Shown here piece after piece: positions 57,100-64,000 of a DNA stretch of 64,000 nucleotides. The notes below the pieces were generated by a model. The model saw only the letters and a list, made by a program, of their open reading frames with translations. It was not told the DNA's origin and ran no database searches. The position numbers and the translations under genes were made by a program. Origin of the DNA: Clostridia bacterium (GTDB lineage: Bacteria > Bacillota > Clostridia > Oscillospirales > Acutalibacteraceae); contig JAFQHU010000003.1 in the NCBI GenBank assembly GCA_017397845.1, forward strand, positions 330,884-394,883, in the 5' to 3' direction. Position 1 is the stretch's first letter; each line of letters opens with the position of its first letter.

Positions 57100-58404
57100 A
57101 TGATAAAATTTGAAACTATTTTTGGTCCTGGCACAGGCGGACCGTCCGATTTTTACAGGATTCCATCTATTGTAACAACAAAAACAGGTGTAGTGGTTGC
57201 TTGTGCAGATGCCAGATACTACACAGGTTCTGACAACCCCAACAGAATAGACAAGGTTGTCAGAAGAAGCTTCGATTCCGGTGAAACATGGAGTGACTAT
57301 ATTATTGCTGTTGAGGAGTTCGGTAATGAGAAAATGAAAGCCTCGGCTGCCATTGATCCGATACTTACTTATGTTCCCGAAACCGGAAGAATATATATGC
57401 ATTACTGTCACACTCCGGCAAAAATAGGTATACTCAACTGTAAAAGAGGCATCGGTGAAACACCTCAGGGCGAAAAGATCGTTGAAGGTAAATACGGCAA
57501 AAAATACATATTGAAAGGCGACAGCCTTTACACAAAAAACGGTAAGAAAACCGATTTCAGAGTTGCCGACGACGGCAATGTAACGAAAGACTCAATGCCC
57601 GTAGGAAATCTTTTCACTTCAACGGATTACCGGGAGTTCGGCACATCAACTCTTATGATGTGCTACAGTGACGATGACGGACTCACTTGGTCAAAGCCTG
57701 TGTCACTGAATACTCAGATAAAGAAAAAATATATGAGCTTTATCGGACCGGGACCCGGTTGCGGAATAGTAATTAAGAACGGTAAGTATAAAGGAAGAAT
57801 AGTGGTTCCCGTTTACTACGGCACACGCAAATGGCCGCTTTGCCTTTCCTGCTGCGTAATTTACAGCGATGATAACGGACTTAGCTGGTCTCTCGGTGAA
57901 ACTCCGAATAACACGAGAAAAATTCACGGCTTCAAAGCTAACCATTTTCTTATCACCCAAAGCAAAATGCTCACTGAATCACAGGTTATTGAGCAGAGCG
58001 ACGGTACTCTTAAGTATTTTATGAGAAATCATGAGAAAAGAAAAAGTGTCGCTGTAGCTTACAGTAAAAACGGTGGCGAAAGCTGGGAAAATTTCAGATT
58101 TGACGATAATCTCCCACAGCCTATATGTCAGTCTTCTGTAATCAAAATTGAAAATGCAGACAAGCCTTATGTCGTTTTTTTGAATCCTGCAAGCAGAAAA
58201 GGCAGAATGTGCGGAACTGTCAGGTTGTCCGAAGACGACGGCGAAACCTTTAAGTACAGCCGTGTACTTAAAGAGGATGATTTTGTTTACAGCTCCATGA
58301 CTTTATTACCTGACGGTAACATCGGTGCTTTGTTTGAACCCAATCAGGAATGTAAGGATATTATTTTCACAAAATTTTCCCTTGACTGGATCAAGGGTAT
58401 TTAA
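57100..58404 (+). CDS. cytoplasmic sialidase (BNR-repeat, GH33-like)
   Basis: The 434-residue protein has the sialidase RIP motif (FYRIPSIVTT, about residue 20) and at least five Asp boxes: SFDSGETWSD, SDDDGLTWSK, SDDNGLSWSL, SKNGGESWEN and SEDDGETFKY. This is a six-blade propeller typical of exo-alpha-sialidases. There is no signal peptide or membrane anchor, so the enzyme must act inside the cell on sialosides that have been imported intact. It stands between YhcH and the carrier gene in the operon. Linkage preference cannot be predicted. Confidence 0.9.
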   Translation: MIKFETIFGPGTGGPSDFYRIPSIVTTKTGVVVACADARYYTGSDNPNRIDKVVRRSFDSGETWSDYIIAVEEFGNEKMKASAAIDPILTYVPETGRIYMHYCHTPAKIGILNCKRGIGETPQGEKIVEGKYGKKYILKGDSLYTKNGKKTDFRVADDGNVTKDSMPVGNLFTSTDYREFGTSTLMMCYSDDDGLTWSKPVSLNTQIKKKYMSFIGPGPGCGIVIKNGKYKGRIVVPVYYGTRKWPLCLSCCVIYSDDNGLSWSLGETPNNTRKIHGFKANHFLITQSKMLTESQVIEQSDGTLKYFMRNHEKRKSVAVAYSKNGGESWENFRFDDNLPQPICQSSVIKIENADKPYVVFLNPASRKGRMCGTVRLSEDDGETFKYSRVLKEDDFVYSSMTLLPDGNIGALFEPNQECKDIIFTKFSLDWIKGI

Positions 58405-58428
58405 TAAAACCGGGAGGAATGAATTAAA

Positions 58429-60924
58429 ATGAACAAAATCAAAAGTATTCTTTCGGATGTCCGATTATATTGGAACATCCCCATGCAAGGTAAGTACATT
58501 ACCTTTAAGGAAATAGCCGCTTATTGCGGCGGCGGTATCGGTGCCTATGCTCTTACGATGATAGGTAATGCTTGTATTCTTTCTACAAACAACACCTTGC
58601 TTTCGAGCACTTTAGGTATTAATCCTACCGATATGTACATTATGTATGTTATCGCGGTGCTTGCCAACATCCCTCTTACGGGAATCAGAGCTAACATAAT
58701 CGATAACACAAGAAATAAAGCGGGTAAATACAGACCTTACATCGTGACAATGGCTATACCGACTGCAATTATATGTCTTGCAACAGTCTGGTTCCCATAT
58801 GATAAGCTGTCGCTTATTGTAGGTGAAGGTATGATTTTCGGCGAGACAAGAGCTTATGTCGCAAAATGTGCTCTTATAATGCTTTTCAACTTCCTGCTGC
58901 ACTTCTGCTTCTATTTCTTCTACGATTCCTACGAGAATCTTATCCACGTTCTTTCCCCCAACTCTCAGGAGCGTGCTGAGGTTGCTTCCATCAAGAGTGT
59001 TGTTTACTCCTTTGCTCCTACAGTAGTTAACCTCTTTACTCCCATTATCGCAAAGAATATTTTCCACACAAACACTACGGATATCCGTGTTTACAGACTT
59101 CTTTATCCCATCCTTACAGTTCTCGGTATTCTTCTTTGTATTATAGTTTATAAGCATACTGAAGAAAAAATCGTTCAGGCTAAAACTCATGTTGTTCACA
59201 TCAAATTCAGTGATGCTTTACGTGCCGTGGCTAAGAACAAGTATTTCTGGATTATATCTCTTGCTTCCTGGATCGGCTTCCTTGAGTCCGCATATTCAAA
59301 TATTCTCGCATGGCTTTACAACTACGGCGGTGCCTGTAACGGTAACGAGTACGCTCTTATAGTAACAGTTTACGGCAATGCCTCTCTCTGGGGTATGATT
59401 CTTGCTCCCTTCTGCATTAAGCGTTGGGGTAAAAAGGCAGTTCTGATTGTCACCAATCTGTTTAATATATTATTCATTCTTATGATGTACCCATTCCTTT
59501 CCGAAATAAAGAACGGTACAATTTGGCTTATTATGGGATGCCTTTATATGAATGCACTTGTAGGTTCCTTTGCCCGTATACTCAACCCCTCAATCCAGGC
59601 TGACATTCGTGATTATCAGCAGTATAAGACAGGCGAAAGAATTGACGGTATGTTTTCGGCGGTTACCACCATCGGTACAGTTATCGCTCTTGTAACATCA
59701 TCTGTTCTTCCCTACATTTACGAAAAAGGCGGCATCACTAAAGCAAACGCTGCCGCTGTAACCTCTAATCCCACTATTCTCTCGAGAGTGCTCGGTGACG
59801 GAAAAACCGTCGGACAGATTCTTACCGATCAGCTTGCAAACGGCCAGGATAACTACACAAACGCTTATTCAGCTCTCTATGATCCTGATATTCTTCTCAG
59901 CCTTCTTAAAGTATTGGTGCTTGTTGCTGCTTTCGGTGCATTTATGAATGTTCTTCCCTTCTTCGCATACGATTTCAACGAAATCAAGCAGAAGTCAGTT
60001 GTTCGTGTTCTTAAGGTAAGAGCTTTATTTGAAGACTACGGAAACGGTATCACAAATGACAGTGCCCTTGTTGAGGGTATTGACATTATCCGCAATGCAA
60101 GAGAAATGGCTGTTGCCGAGCCTAAGGCAGTTGATAAAAAGACATACAAAGCAGCATTGAAAAACAGCGATGATAAAAAAGCAGTAAAGAAAGCCTACAA
60201 GGCTGACCTTGCTTTCAATGATGAAATCACCATTTCAAAATTTGTATGCGAAGAGCTCGATAAGTTCTCTTCAGCTATGGTTAAGCGTCAGGTAGCTGAC
60301 TGTAACGCAGTTTATGCAGCCGGTATTCAGGGTCTCGTAAACGCCGAAATGTCCGAGCTCAAGGCTGAGCTCAAGGCTGCCCGTGCATTAAGCAAAAACA
60401 ATACCGCTGAGAAGGAATATCGCTCCTTCACTATCGATATGGCAAAAAATAAGATAGCAGCTTATAAAACCATAAAGAAGTTCTACAAGAATACAGATGA
60501 AATCGTTAAGCCCGATTTCGCAATTCTTGAAGGCTATTATGACAGAGAAGACCAGATCGACGAAACTATCAAGGCTCTTTACATCGAAGAGAAAAAGGCT
60601 GATAAGGGAAGCAAGGCTGAAAAGAAAGCTCAGATCAAGGCATTATCAAAGGAAAAAGCAGAGCTTAAGAAAACTATCGACGCTGAAATGGATAAGCACG
60701 CAAACTTCAACCGTATTGCAAAGCCCCTTATTGTTGCTGAAAGACTTGTAAAGCAGGCAGAAAACTACACTCATCTGGATGACATCGCTGAAAAATACGA
60801 AGAGTCCAAAAAGAGAAGTGAGGAAGAGCGCGCCGCTAAAGTAGCTGAGCAGAAGCGTCTCGAGGCTGAAAAGCAGGCTCAGAAGGAAAAGAGACTCGCA
60901 GAAAAATCAGCTTCAAAGAAATAA
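58429..60924 (+). CDS. GPH/MFS-type transporter with long charged C-terminal tail
   Basis: The first about 530 residues form a twelve-helix carrier of the glycoside-pentoside-hexuronide (GPH) type, with DNTRNKAGKYRPYIV after helix 2 and IQADIRDYQQYKTGERIDG in the later loop. The last 290 residues are hydrophilic and rich in Lys, Glu and Ala, with long coiled-coil stretches (EEERAAKVAEQKRLEAEKQA). Normal GPH carriers have about 450-500 residues, so the tail is unusual. Its place between sialidase and epimerase makes it the likely importer of sialic acid or sialosides. A CGGGAGG site precedes the ATG. Confidence 0.88.
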   Translation: MNKIKSILSDVRLYWNIPMQGKYITFKEIAAYCGGGIGAYALTMIGNACILSTNNTLLSSTLGINPTDMYIMYVIAVLANIPLTGIRANIIDNTRNKAGKYRPYIVTMAIPTAIICLATVWFPYDKLSLIVGEGMIFGETRAYVAKCALIMLFNFLLHFCFYFFYDSYENLIHVLSPNSQERAEVASIKSVVYSFAPTVVNLFTPIIAKNIFHTNTTDIRVYRLLYPILTVLGILLCIIVYKHTEEKIVQAKTHVVHIKFSDALRAVAKNKYFWIISLASWIGFLESAYSNILAWLYNYGGACNGNEYALIVTVYGNASLWGMILAPFCIKRWGKKAVLIVTNLFNILFILMMYPFLSEIKNGTIWLIMGCLYMNALVGSFARILNPSIQADIRDYQQYKTGERIDGMFSAVTTIGTVIALVTSSVLPYIYEKGGITKANAAAVTSNPTILSRVLGDGKTVGQILTDQLANGQDNYTNAYSALYDPDILLSLLKVLVLVAAFGAFMNVLPFFAYDFNEIKQKSVVRVLKVRALFEDYGNGITNDSALVEGIDIIRNAREMAVAEPKAVDKKTYKAALKNSDDKKAVKKAYKADLAFNDEITISKFVCEELDKFSSAMVKRQVADCNAVYAAGIQGLVNAEMSELKAELKAARALSKNNTAEKEYRSFTIDMAKNKIAAYKTIKKFYKNTDEIVKPDFAILEGYYDREDQIDETIKALYIEEKKADKGSKAEKKAQIKALSKEKAELKKTIDAEMDKHANFNRIAKPLIVAERLVKQAENYTHLDDIAEKYEESKKRSEEERAAKVAEQKRLEAEKQAQKEKRLAEKSASKK

Positions 60925-60994
60925 TTGATTCTTAGCTGAATCTGTAATGACAAATAAAAAACTTATTGGTAAATAAATCATAAGGAGAACACCT

Positions 60995-62191
60995 ATGAAT
61001 CTTTTAGAAGAAAGAAAATGGATACAAAATGAGCTCGAATCCGTGGCAGTTTTCTGGCTCAAAAACGGAATGGATAAGGTCAACGGCGGAATTTACACCT
61101 GTCTCGACAAAGACGGTAAGGTCTTTTCCACAGACAAGAGCGTGTGGATGCAGGGCCGTTGCGGATGGATTTTCGCTTACCTGTGCCATGTTTACGGAGT
61201 TAAAAATCAGTGGCTTGAAGCAAGCAAAAGCTGCCTTGATTTCCTCGAGAAATACTGCATAAACCGCAAGGCAGGCGACAGACTTTATTTCACCGTAACC
61301 GCAGACGGAAAGCCTCTCAGACAGAGAAGATACTGCTATTCTGAGGCATTCTACTGCATCGCTAATGCAGAGTATTACGGCATTACCGGTGAAAAGGAGC
61401 ATCTTGAAAGAGCAAGAAAAGCCTATGATATGTACTGGAACTTAAACCACGGAATGACTGATCCGACAGGCCTCGGTGCTAAAACCGAGCCTGAAACAAG
61501 ACAGGGCAGAGCGTTGGGTATACCTATGATCCTGCTTAATGTTACATCTGTGCTTCTCCGTGTGGATCCTGAGAATTCAGAGCTTTATAACAGCAGAGCG
61601 GATGAATGTGTACAGGATATTCTGAAATACCATGTAAAGCCCGAGCTCGGTTGCACACTTGAGAGTGTAGGTCTCGACGGTACTCCCCGTCTTGATGTCA
61701 CCGAGGGCAGAGTAGTTAACCCCGGACACGATATTGAATGCAGCTGGTTTCTTATGGAAAGAGCCAAAGCTACAAACAATGAGGCTCTTTTCTCAAAAGC
61801 TGTAGAAATCTTCGATATGGCTTTTGAGAAAGGTTGGGACAAGGAATATGGCGGTATCCTCTATTTCTTCGATTGTCTCGGTAATCCTCCCGAAGCCTAC
61901 GAACACGATATGAAGCTTTGGTGGCCCCACAACGAAGCCCTTATCGCTTCACTTATGATTTATAAAGAAACCAAAAACGAAAAATATCTCGGTATATTTG
62001 AACAGATACTTAATTACTGTAAAAAGACTTTTGCTTCGGCTCCCTGCGGTGAGTGGTACGGCTATTTAAGAAGAGACGGAAAACCGACTCTTCCCGCTTG
62101 CATCGGTTCCACATTTAAAGGACCTTTCCATGTGCCCAGATGTCTTATTATGGTTGATAAAATGATAGAAGAAATAGAAAAGAGAGGTTAA
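60995..62191 (+). CDS. N-acylglucosamine 2-epimerase
   Basis: This enzyme interconverts N-acetylmannosamine and N-acetylglucosamine. The 398-residue protein is an (alpha/alpha)6 barrel with the family residues MQGRCGWIFAYLC, VVNPGHDIECSWFLMERA (active-site His) and LWWPHNEALIASLMIY (second His), and RCLIMVDKM near the end. It lies between the carrier and the lyase and directs ManNAc, freed from Neu5Ac, to GlcNAc. This unphosphorylated route replaces NanE, which is not found here. AAGGAGAA stands before the ATG. Confidence 0.93.
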   Translation: MNLLEERKWIQNELESVAVFWLKNGMDKVNGGIYTCLDKDGKVFSTDKSVWMQGRCGWIFAYLCHVYGVKNQWLEASKSCLDFLEKYCINRKAGDRLYFTVTADGKPLRQRRYCYSEAFYCIANAEYYGITGEKEHLERARKAYDMYWNLNHGMTDPTGLGAKTEPETRQGRALGIPMILLNVTSVLLRVDPENSELYNSRADECVQDILKYHVKPELGCTLESVGLDGTPRLDVTEGRVVNPGHDIECSWFLMERAKATNNEALFSKAVEIFDMAFEKGWDKEYGGILYFFDCLGNPPEAYEHDMKLWWPHNEALIASLMIYKETKNEKYLGIFEQILNYCKKTFASAPCGEWYGYLRRDGKPTLPACIGSTFKGPFHVPRCLIMVDKMIEEIEKRG

Positions 62192-62196
62192 TAAAA

Positions 62197-63114
62197 ATGA
62201 GTCTTGAAAAGTATAAGGGCATAATTCCCGCATTCTATGCCTGCTATGATGATGAGGGCAACATTTCCAAAGAAAGAACAATCGCTCTTACAGAGTTCCT
62301 TATGGAAAAAGGAGTAAAGGGACTTTATGTAGGCGGCTCCTCAGGTGAATGTATTTATCACAGTGTGCAGGACAGAAAGGAAACTCTCGAGGCAGTTATG
62401 GAAGCTGCAAAGGGTAAAATAACAATTATTGCACATGTTGCATGTAATAACACAAAAGATAGCTGTGAGCTTGCACGCCACGCTGAAAGCCTCGGTGTTG
62501 ATGCTATCGCAACAATTCCTCCTATCTATTTCCGTCTCCCAGAAAAAGCAATAGCTAAATATTGGAATGATATTTCAGCGGCAGCCCCCAACACAGACTA
62601 TATTATCTATAACATTCCTCAGCTTGCAGGTGTTGCACTTACTCCCTCACTCTTTGATGAAATGCTCAAAAATCCCAGAGTTGTAGGCGTTAAAAACTCC
62701 TCAATGCCCATTCAGGATATTCAGATGTTCGTCCGTCAGGCGAAAATGAGAGGCAGAGATATAGTTGTCTTCAACGGACCCGATGAACAGTTTGTCGGTG
62801 GCAGACTTATCGGTGCAGAGGGCGGTATCGGCGGCACCTACGGTGTAATGCCCGAGGTTTACATCAAACTTGATGAGCTTATCAAAAAGGGTGAGTTCGA
62901 AAAGGCAAGAGAGCTTCAGGATGCAGCAAATGAGGTTACATATACAATGTGCTCTGCTCAGGGTAATATGTATGCTGTTGCCAAGGCTGTGCTTAAAATG
63001 CGTACCGGCAAAGATTTCGGTTCTGTAAGAGCACCCCTTTTACCTCTTGAGAAAGGCGACGAAAAGATCGTTGAGAAAGCATTTGAACTCGTAGAAAAGG
63101 CTATCAGCTTATAA
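62197..63114 (+). CDS. nanA: N-acetylneuraminate lyase
   Basis: NanA splits N-acetylneuraminate to pyruvate and N-acetylmannosamine. The 305-residue TIM barrel has the ligand loop VGGSSGECIYHS (carboxylate binding), DYIIYNIPQLAG with Tyr138 and the Schiff-base Lys166 in VVGVKNSS. The GxSGE form of the loop separates NAL from dihydrodipicolinate synthase. It starts five bases after the epimerase stop, so it is strongly coupled with it. The enzyme is the core of this operon. Confidence 0.94.
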   Translation: MSLEKYKGIIPAFYACYDDEGNISKERTIALTEFLMEKGVKGLYVGGSSGECIYHSVQDRKETLEAVMEAAKGKITIIAHVACNNTKDSCELARHAESLGVDAIATIPPIYFRLPEKAIAKYWNDISAAAPNTDYIIYNIPQLAGVALTPSLFDEMLKNPRVVGVKNSSMPIQDIQMFVRQAKMRGRDIVVFNGPDEQFVGGRLIGAEGGIGGTYGVMPEVYIKLDELIKKGEFEKARELQDAANEVTYTMCSAQGNMYAVAKAVLKMRTGKDFGSVRAPLLPLEKGDEKIVEKAFELVEKAISL

Positions 63115-63122
63115 AAAAGGCA

Positions 63123-63764
63123 ATGGAAAAAATACAGATAAAAAAAGACAGCAAAATACTTTTTATCGGAGACAGTATTACCGATGTAAAGTTCAACAGG
63201 CGTAAAAGATTTACAATCAAAGGTAAAAATATTTATGCTTTACAGCTGAAAAAGAGATTCAAAAAATACAACAAAAATATTAAGGTTGAAATTAAAGGTA
63301 TTGCAAGTAATCGTACATATCATGTTTACGACAGACTTACAGCAGACTGCATAAGCTTAAAGCCTGATGTTGTCATTATGCTAATCGGTGTGAATGATGC
63401 CTGGGAAAATTATGTTCCCGAAAAGTATCCCCCTCTTCTTCGCCCTATGGAGCCGCATATTCGTGAGATCTACAGAAGATTGAGGACAGAACTGCCGAAC
63501 ACGCAGATTTTATATCTGATGCCCTTTTTAATTGATGCTGTAGAAGAGAAATTCCCCTACCATAAAACGCTCGACGAGTTCCGTGAAGTGCTTAGAAGCA
63601 TTGCACTCGAAAACGGTGCAACGGTACTTGATTTACAAGAGGTTTTTTATCAGGCTCAAAAAAGCATTGAACCGGTAAAGCTTGCCGTTGACGGTATTCA
63701 TCCTACAAATCTTGGTCACAAGGTAATGGCGGATGCAATAGAAAAAGTGCTCGAATTCAAATAA
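63123..63764 (+). CDS. SGNH/GDSL-family esterase, probable sialate O-acetylesterase
   Basis: The 213-residue cytoplasmic protein shows SGNH block I (KILFIGDSITDV, Ser nucleophile), block III (LIGVNDAW) and block V (VDGIHPTNLGHKVMADAI with the Asp and His). As the last gene of the sialic-acid operon, nine bases after nanA, it probably removes O-acetyl groups from sialic acids so that NanA can act; that substrate is inferred. No signal peptide is present, which agrees with the other intracellular enzymes of the cluster. Confidence 0.87.
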   Translation: MEKIQIKKDSKILFIGDSITDVKFNRRKRFTIKGKNIYALQLKKRFKKYNKNIKVEIKGIASNRTYHVYDRLTADCISLKPDVVIMLIGVNDAWENYVPEKYPPLLRPMEPHIREIYRRLRTELPNTQILYLMPFLIDAVEEKFPYHKTLDEFREVLRSIALENGATVLDLQEVFYQAQKSIEPVKLAVDGIHPTNLGHKVMADAIEKVLEFK

Positions 63765-63824
63765 AGGCAAAGGAACAAAGGCTCTTTGTCAATAGTTGGG
63801 GTAAAGAGTTAAAACAGAATAATG

Positions 63825-63858
63825 AATCAAGCAGTTGTGATCAAGCAGCTGCTTGATT
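63825..63858. terminator. hairpin inside the insertion-sequence end
   Basis: AATCAAGCAG and CTGCTTGATT (63825-63834, 63849-63858) form a perfect 10-bp stem with TTTTG on the right. It can stop transcripts coming from the sialic-acid operon on the plus strand; it overlaps the transposase stop. Confidence 0.65.
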
Positions 63859-64000
63859 TTTGTCTAAGTATTGATGAGAAAATATATGTAAAATACGATT
63901 TCTGAATCGTCTGAAATTTTTGTAACCGTAAGCATTTCTTTTAAGCACTTTGATCTTGTTGTTGCAACCTTCTGTAAAGCCGTTGGTGATTGGAGAAGAC
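63841..64000 (-). CDS. ISL3-family transposase, C-terminal end (partial)
   Basis: The last 52 codons are visible. They read ITNGFTEGCNNKIKVLKRNA and then YGYKNFRRFRNRILHIF, the well-conserved end of DDE transposases of the ISL3 family, with the catalytic Glu in the TEG part. The stop is at 63841-63843. The rest lies beyond the right edge, so it cannot be told whether the gene is intact. Confidence 0.85.
   Translation of the reverse strand, partial: SSPITNGFTEGCNNKIKVLKRNAYGYKNFRRFRNRILHIFSHQYLDKNQAAA

Larger units (their letters stand above)
63780..64000 (-). mobile_element. ISL3-family insertion sequence (left part, cut by the window edge)
   Basis: GGCTCTTTGTCAATAGTTGGG at 63780 is a typical ISL3-type terminal inverted repeat. 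It is followed by the C-terminal part of the transposase on the minus strand. The element thus starts 15 bases after the esterase stop codon and runs out of the window. Its flanking target duplication cannot be checked here. Confidence 0.75.

Overview
The window looks like chromosomal DNA of a low-GC, anaerobic gut Firmicute of class Clostridia, probably Oscillospirales (Ruminococcaceae-like). Signs of this are the hrcA-grpE-dnaK-dnaJ operon under a CIRCE element, a radical-SAM sulfatase maturase, a ferredoxin-nitroreductase fusion, many gut-type transporters, sialic-acid use, AT-rich sequence and very regular sigma-A promoters (TTGACA, 17 bp, TATAAT). The species assignment is inference. There is no rRNA, prophage or CRISPR array.

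Layout. 1-2.7 kb: glycerol kinase (glpK), the start of a downstream gene, and a small propeller-like protein. 2.7-4.9 kb: an MFS carrier and queT with a structured leader. 5.0-10.2 kb: a nucleoside operon with one ABC ATPase, two permeases and pyrimidine-nucleoside phosphorylase. 10.3-12.4 kb: a condensation-fold acyltransferase and a membrane protein. 12.5-16.1 kb: a 48-residue peptide gene, a secreted protein, an Xre regulator, uvrC and a SLOG-type protein. 16.2-22.0 kb: an MBL-fold hydrolase, then the class I heat-shock operon. 22.0-23.8 kb: a cluster of tiny genes, each with its own consensus promoter and hairpin terminator, and a cloverleaf-like palindromic element. 23.9-28.1 kb: an ECF sigma factor coupled to a membrane-anchored beta-propeller protein and two envelope proteins. 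28.2-32.4 kb: a nitroreductase and a BlaI/BlaR1-like pair with two palindromic operators. 32.4-39.1 kb: a methyltransferase, a membrane sulfatase with its maturase, an Xre membrane regulator and a metallophosphoesterase.

39.2-43.0 kb is the structurally richest part: tRNA-Val(GAC), an array of eight short hairpins, a probable structured RNA gene with promoter and terminator, a secreted protein, a displaced copy of the 3' half of the tRNA, an FAD oxidoreductase and a palindrome-rich intergenic element with long inverted ends. 43.0-47.3 kb: MATE, MFS and GH35 beta-galactosidase. 47.4-53.4 kb: argF-carA-carB, in which CarA has lost its whole glutaminase triad and CarB is fused to a DapF-like domain that lacks one catalytic cysteine. 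A 29-residue Cys-rich peptide gene lies just upstream. 53.7-55.1 kb: an ICMT-type methyltransferase and two decayed mobile-element genes. 55.1-63.8 kb: a complete-looking sialic-acid operon (ROK kinase, YhcH, cytoplasmic sialidase, GPH/MFS carrier with a long charged tail, N-acylglucosamine 2-epimerase, N-acetylneuraminate lyase, SGNH esterase). The right edge cuts into an ISL3-type insertion sequence.

How the genes work together. The sialic operon can take a sialoside from uptake through cleavage to ManNAc, GlcNAc and a phosphorylated sugar without leaving the cytoplasm. The arginine operon would make carbamoyl phosphate and pass it to ornithine, but its CarA can hardly use glutamine, so free ammonia is the likely nitrogen source (inference). 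Four small acidic peptides and three secreted proteins share an aromatic amphipathic helix. With the CarA/CarB-DapF module and the RNA/hairpin region at 39.3-39.8 kb, these are the best candidates for undescribed biology here.
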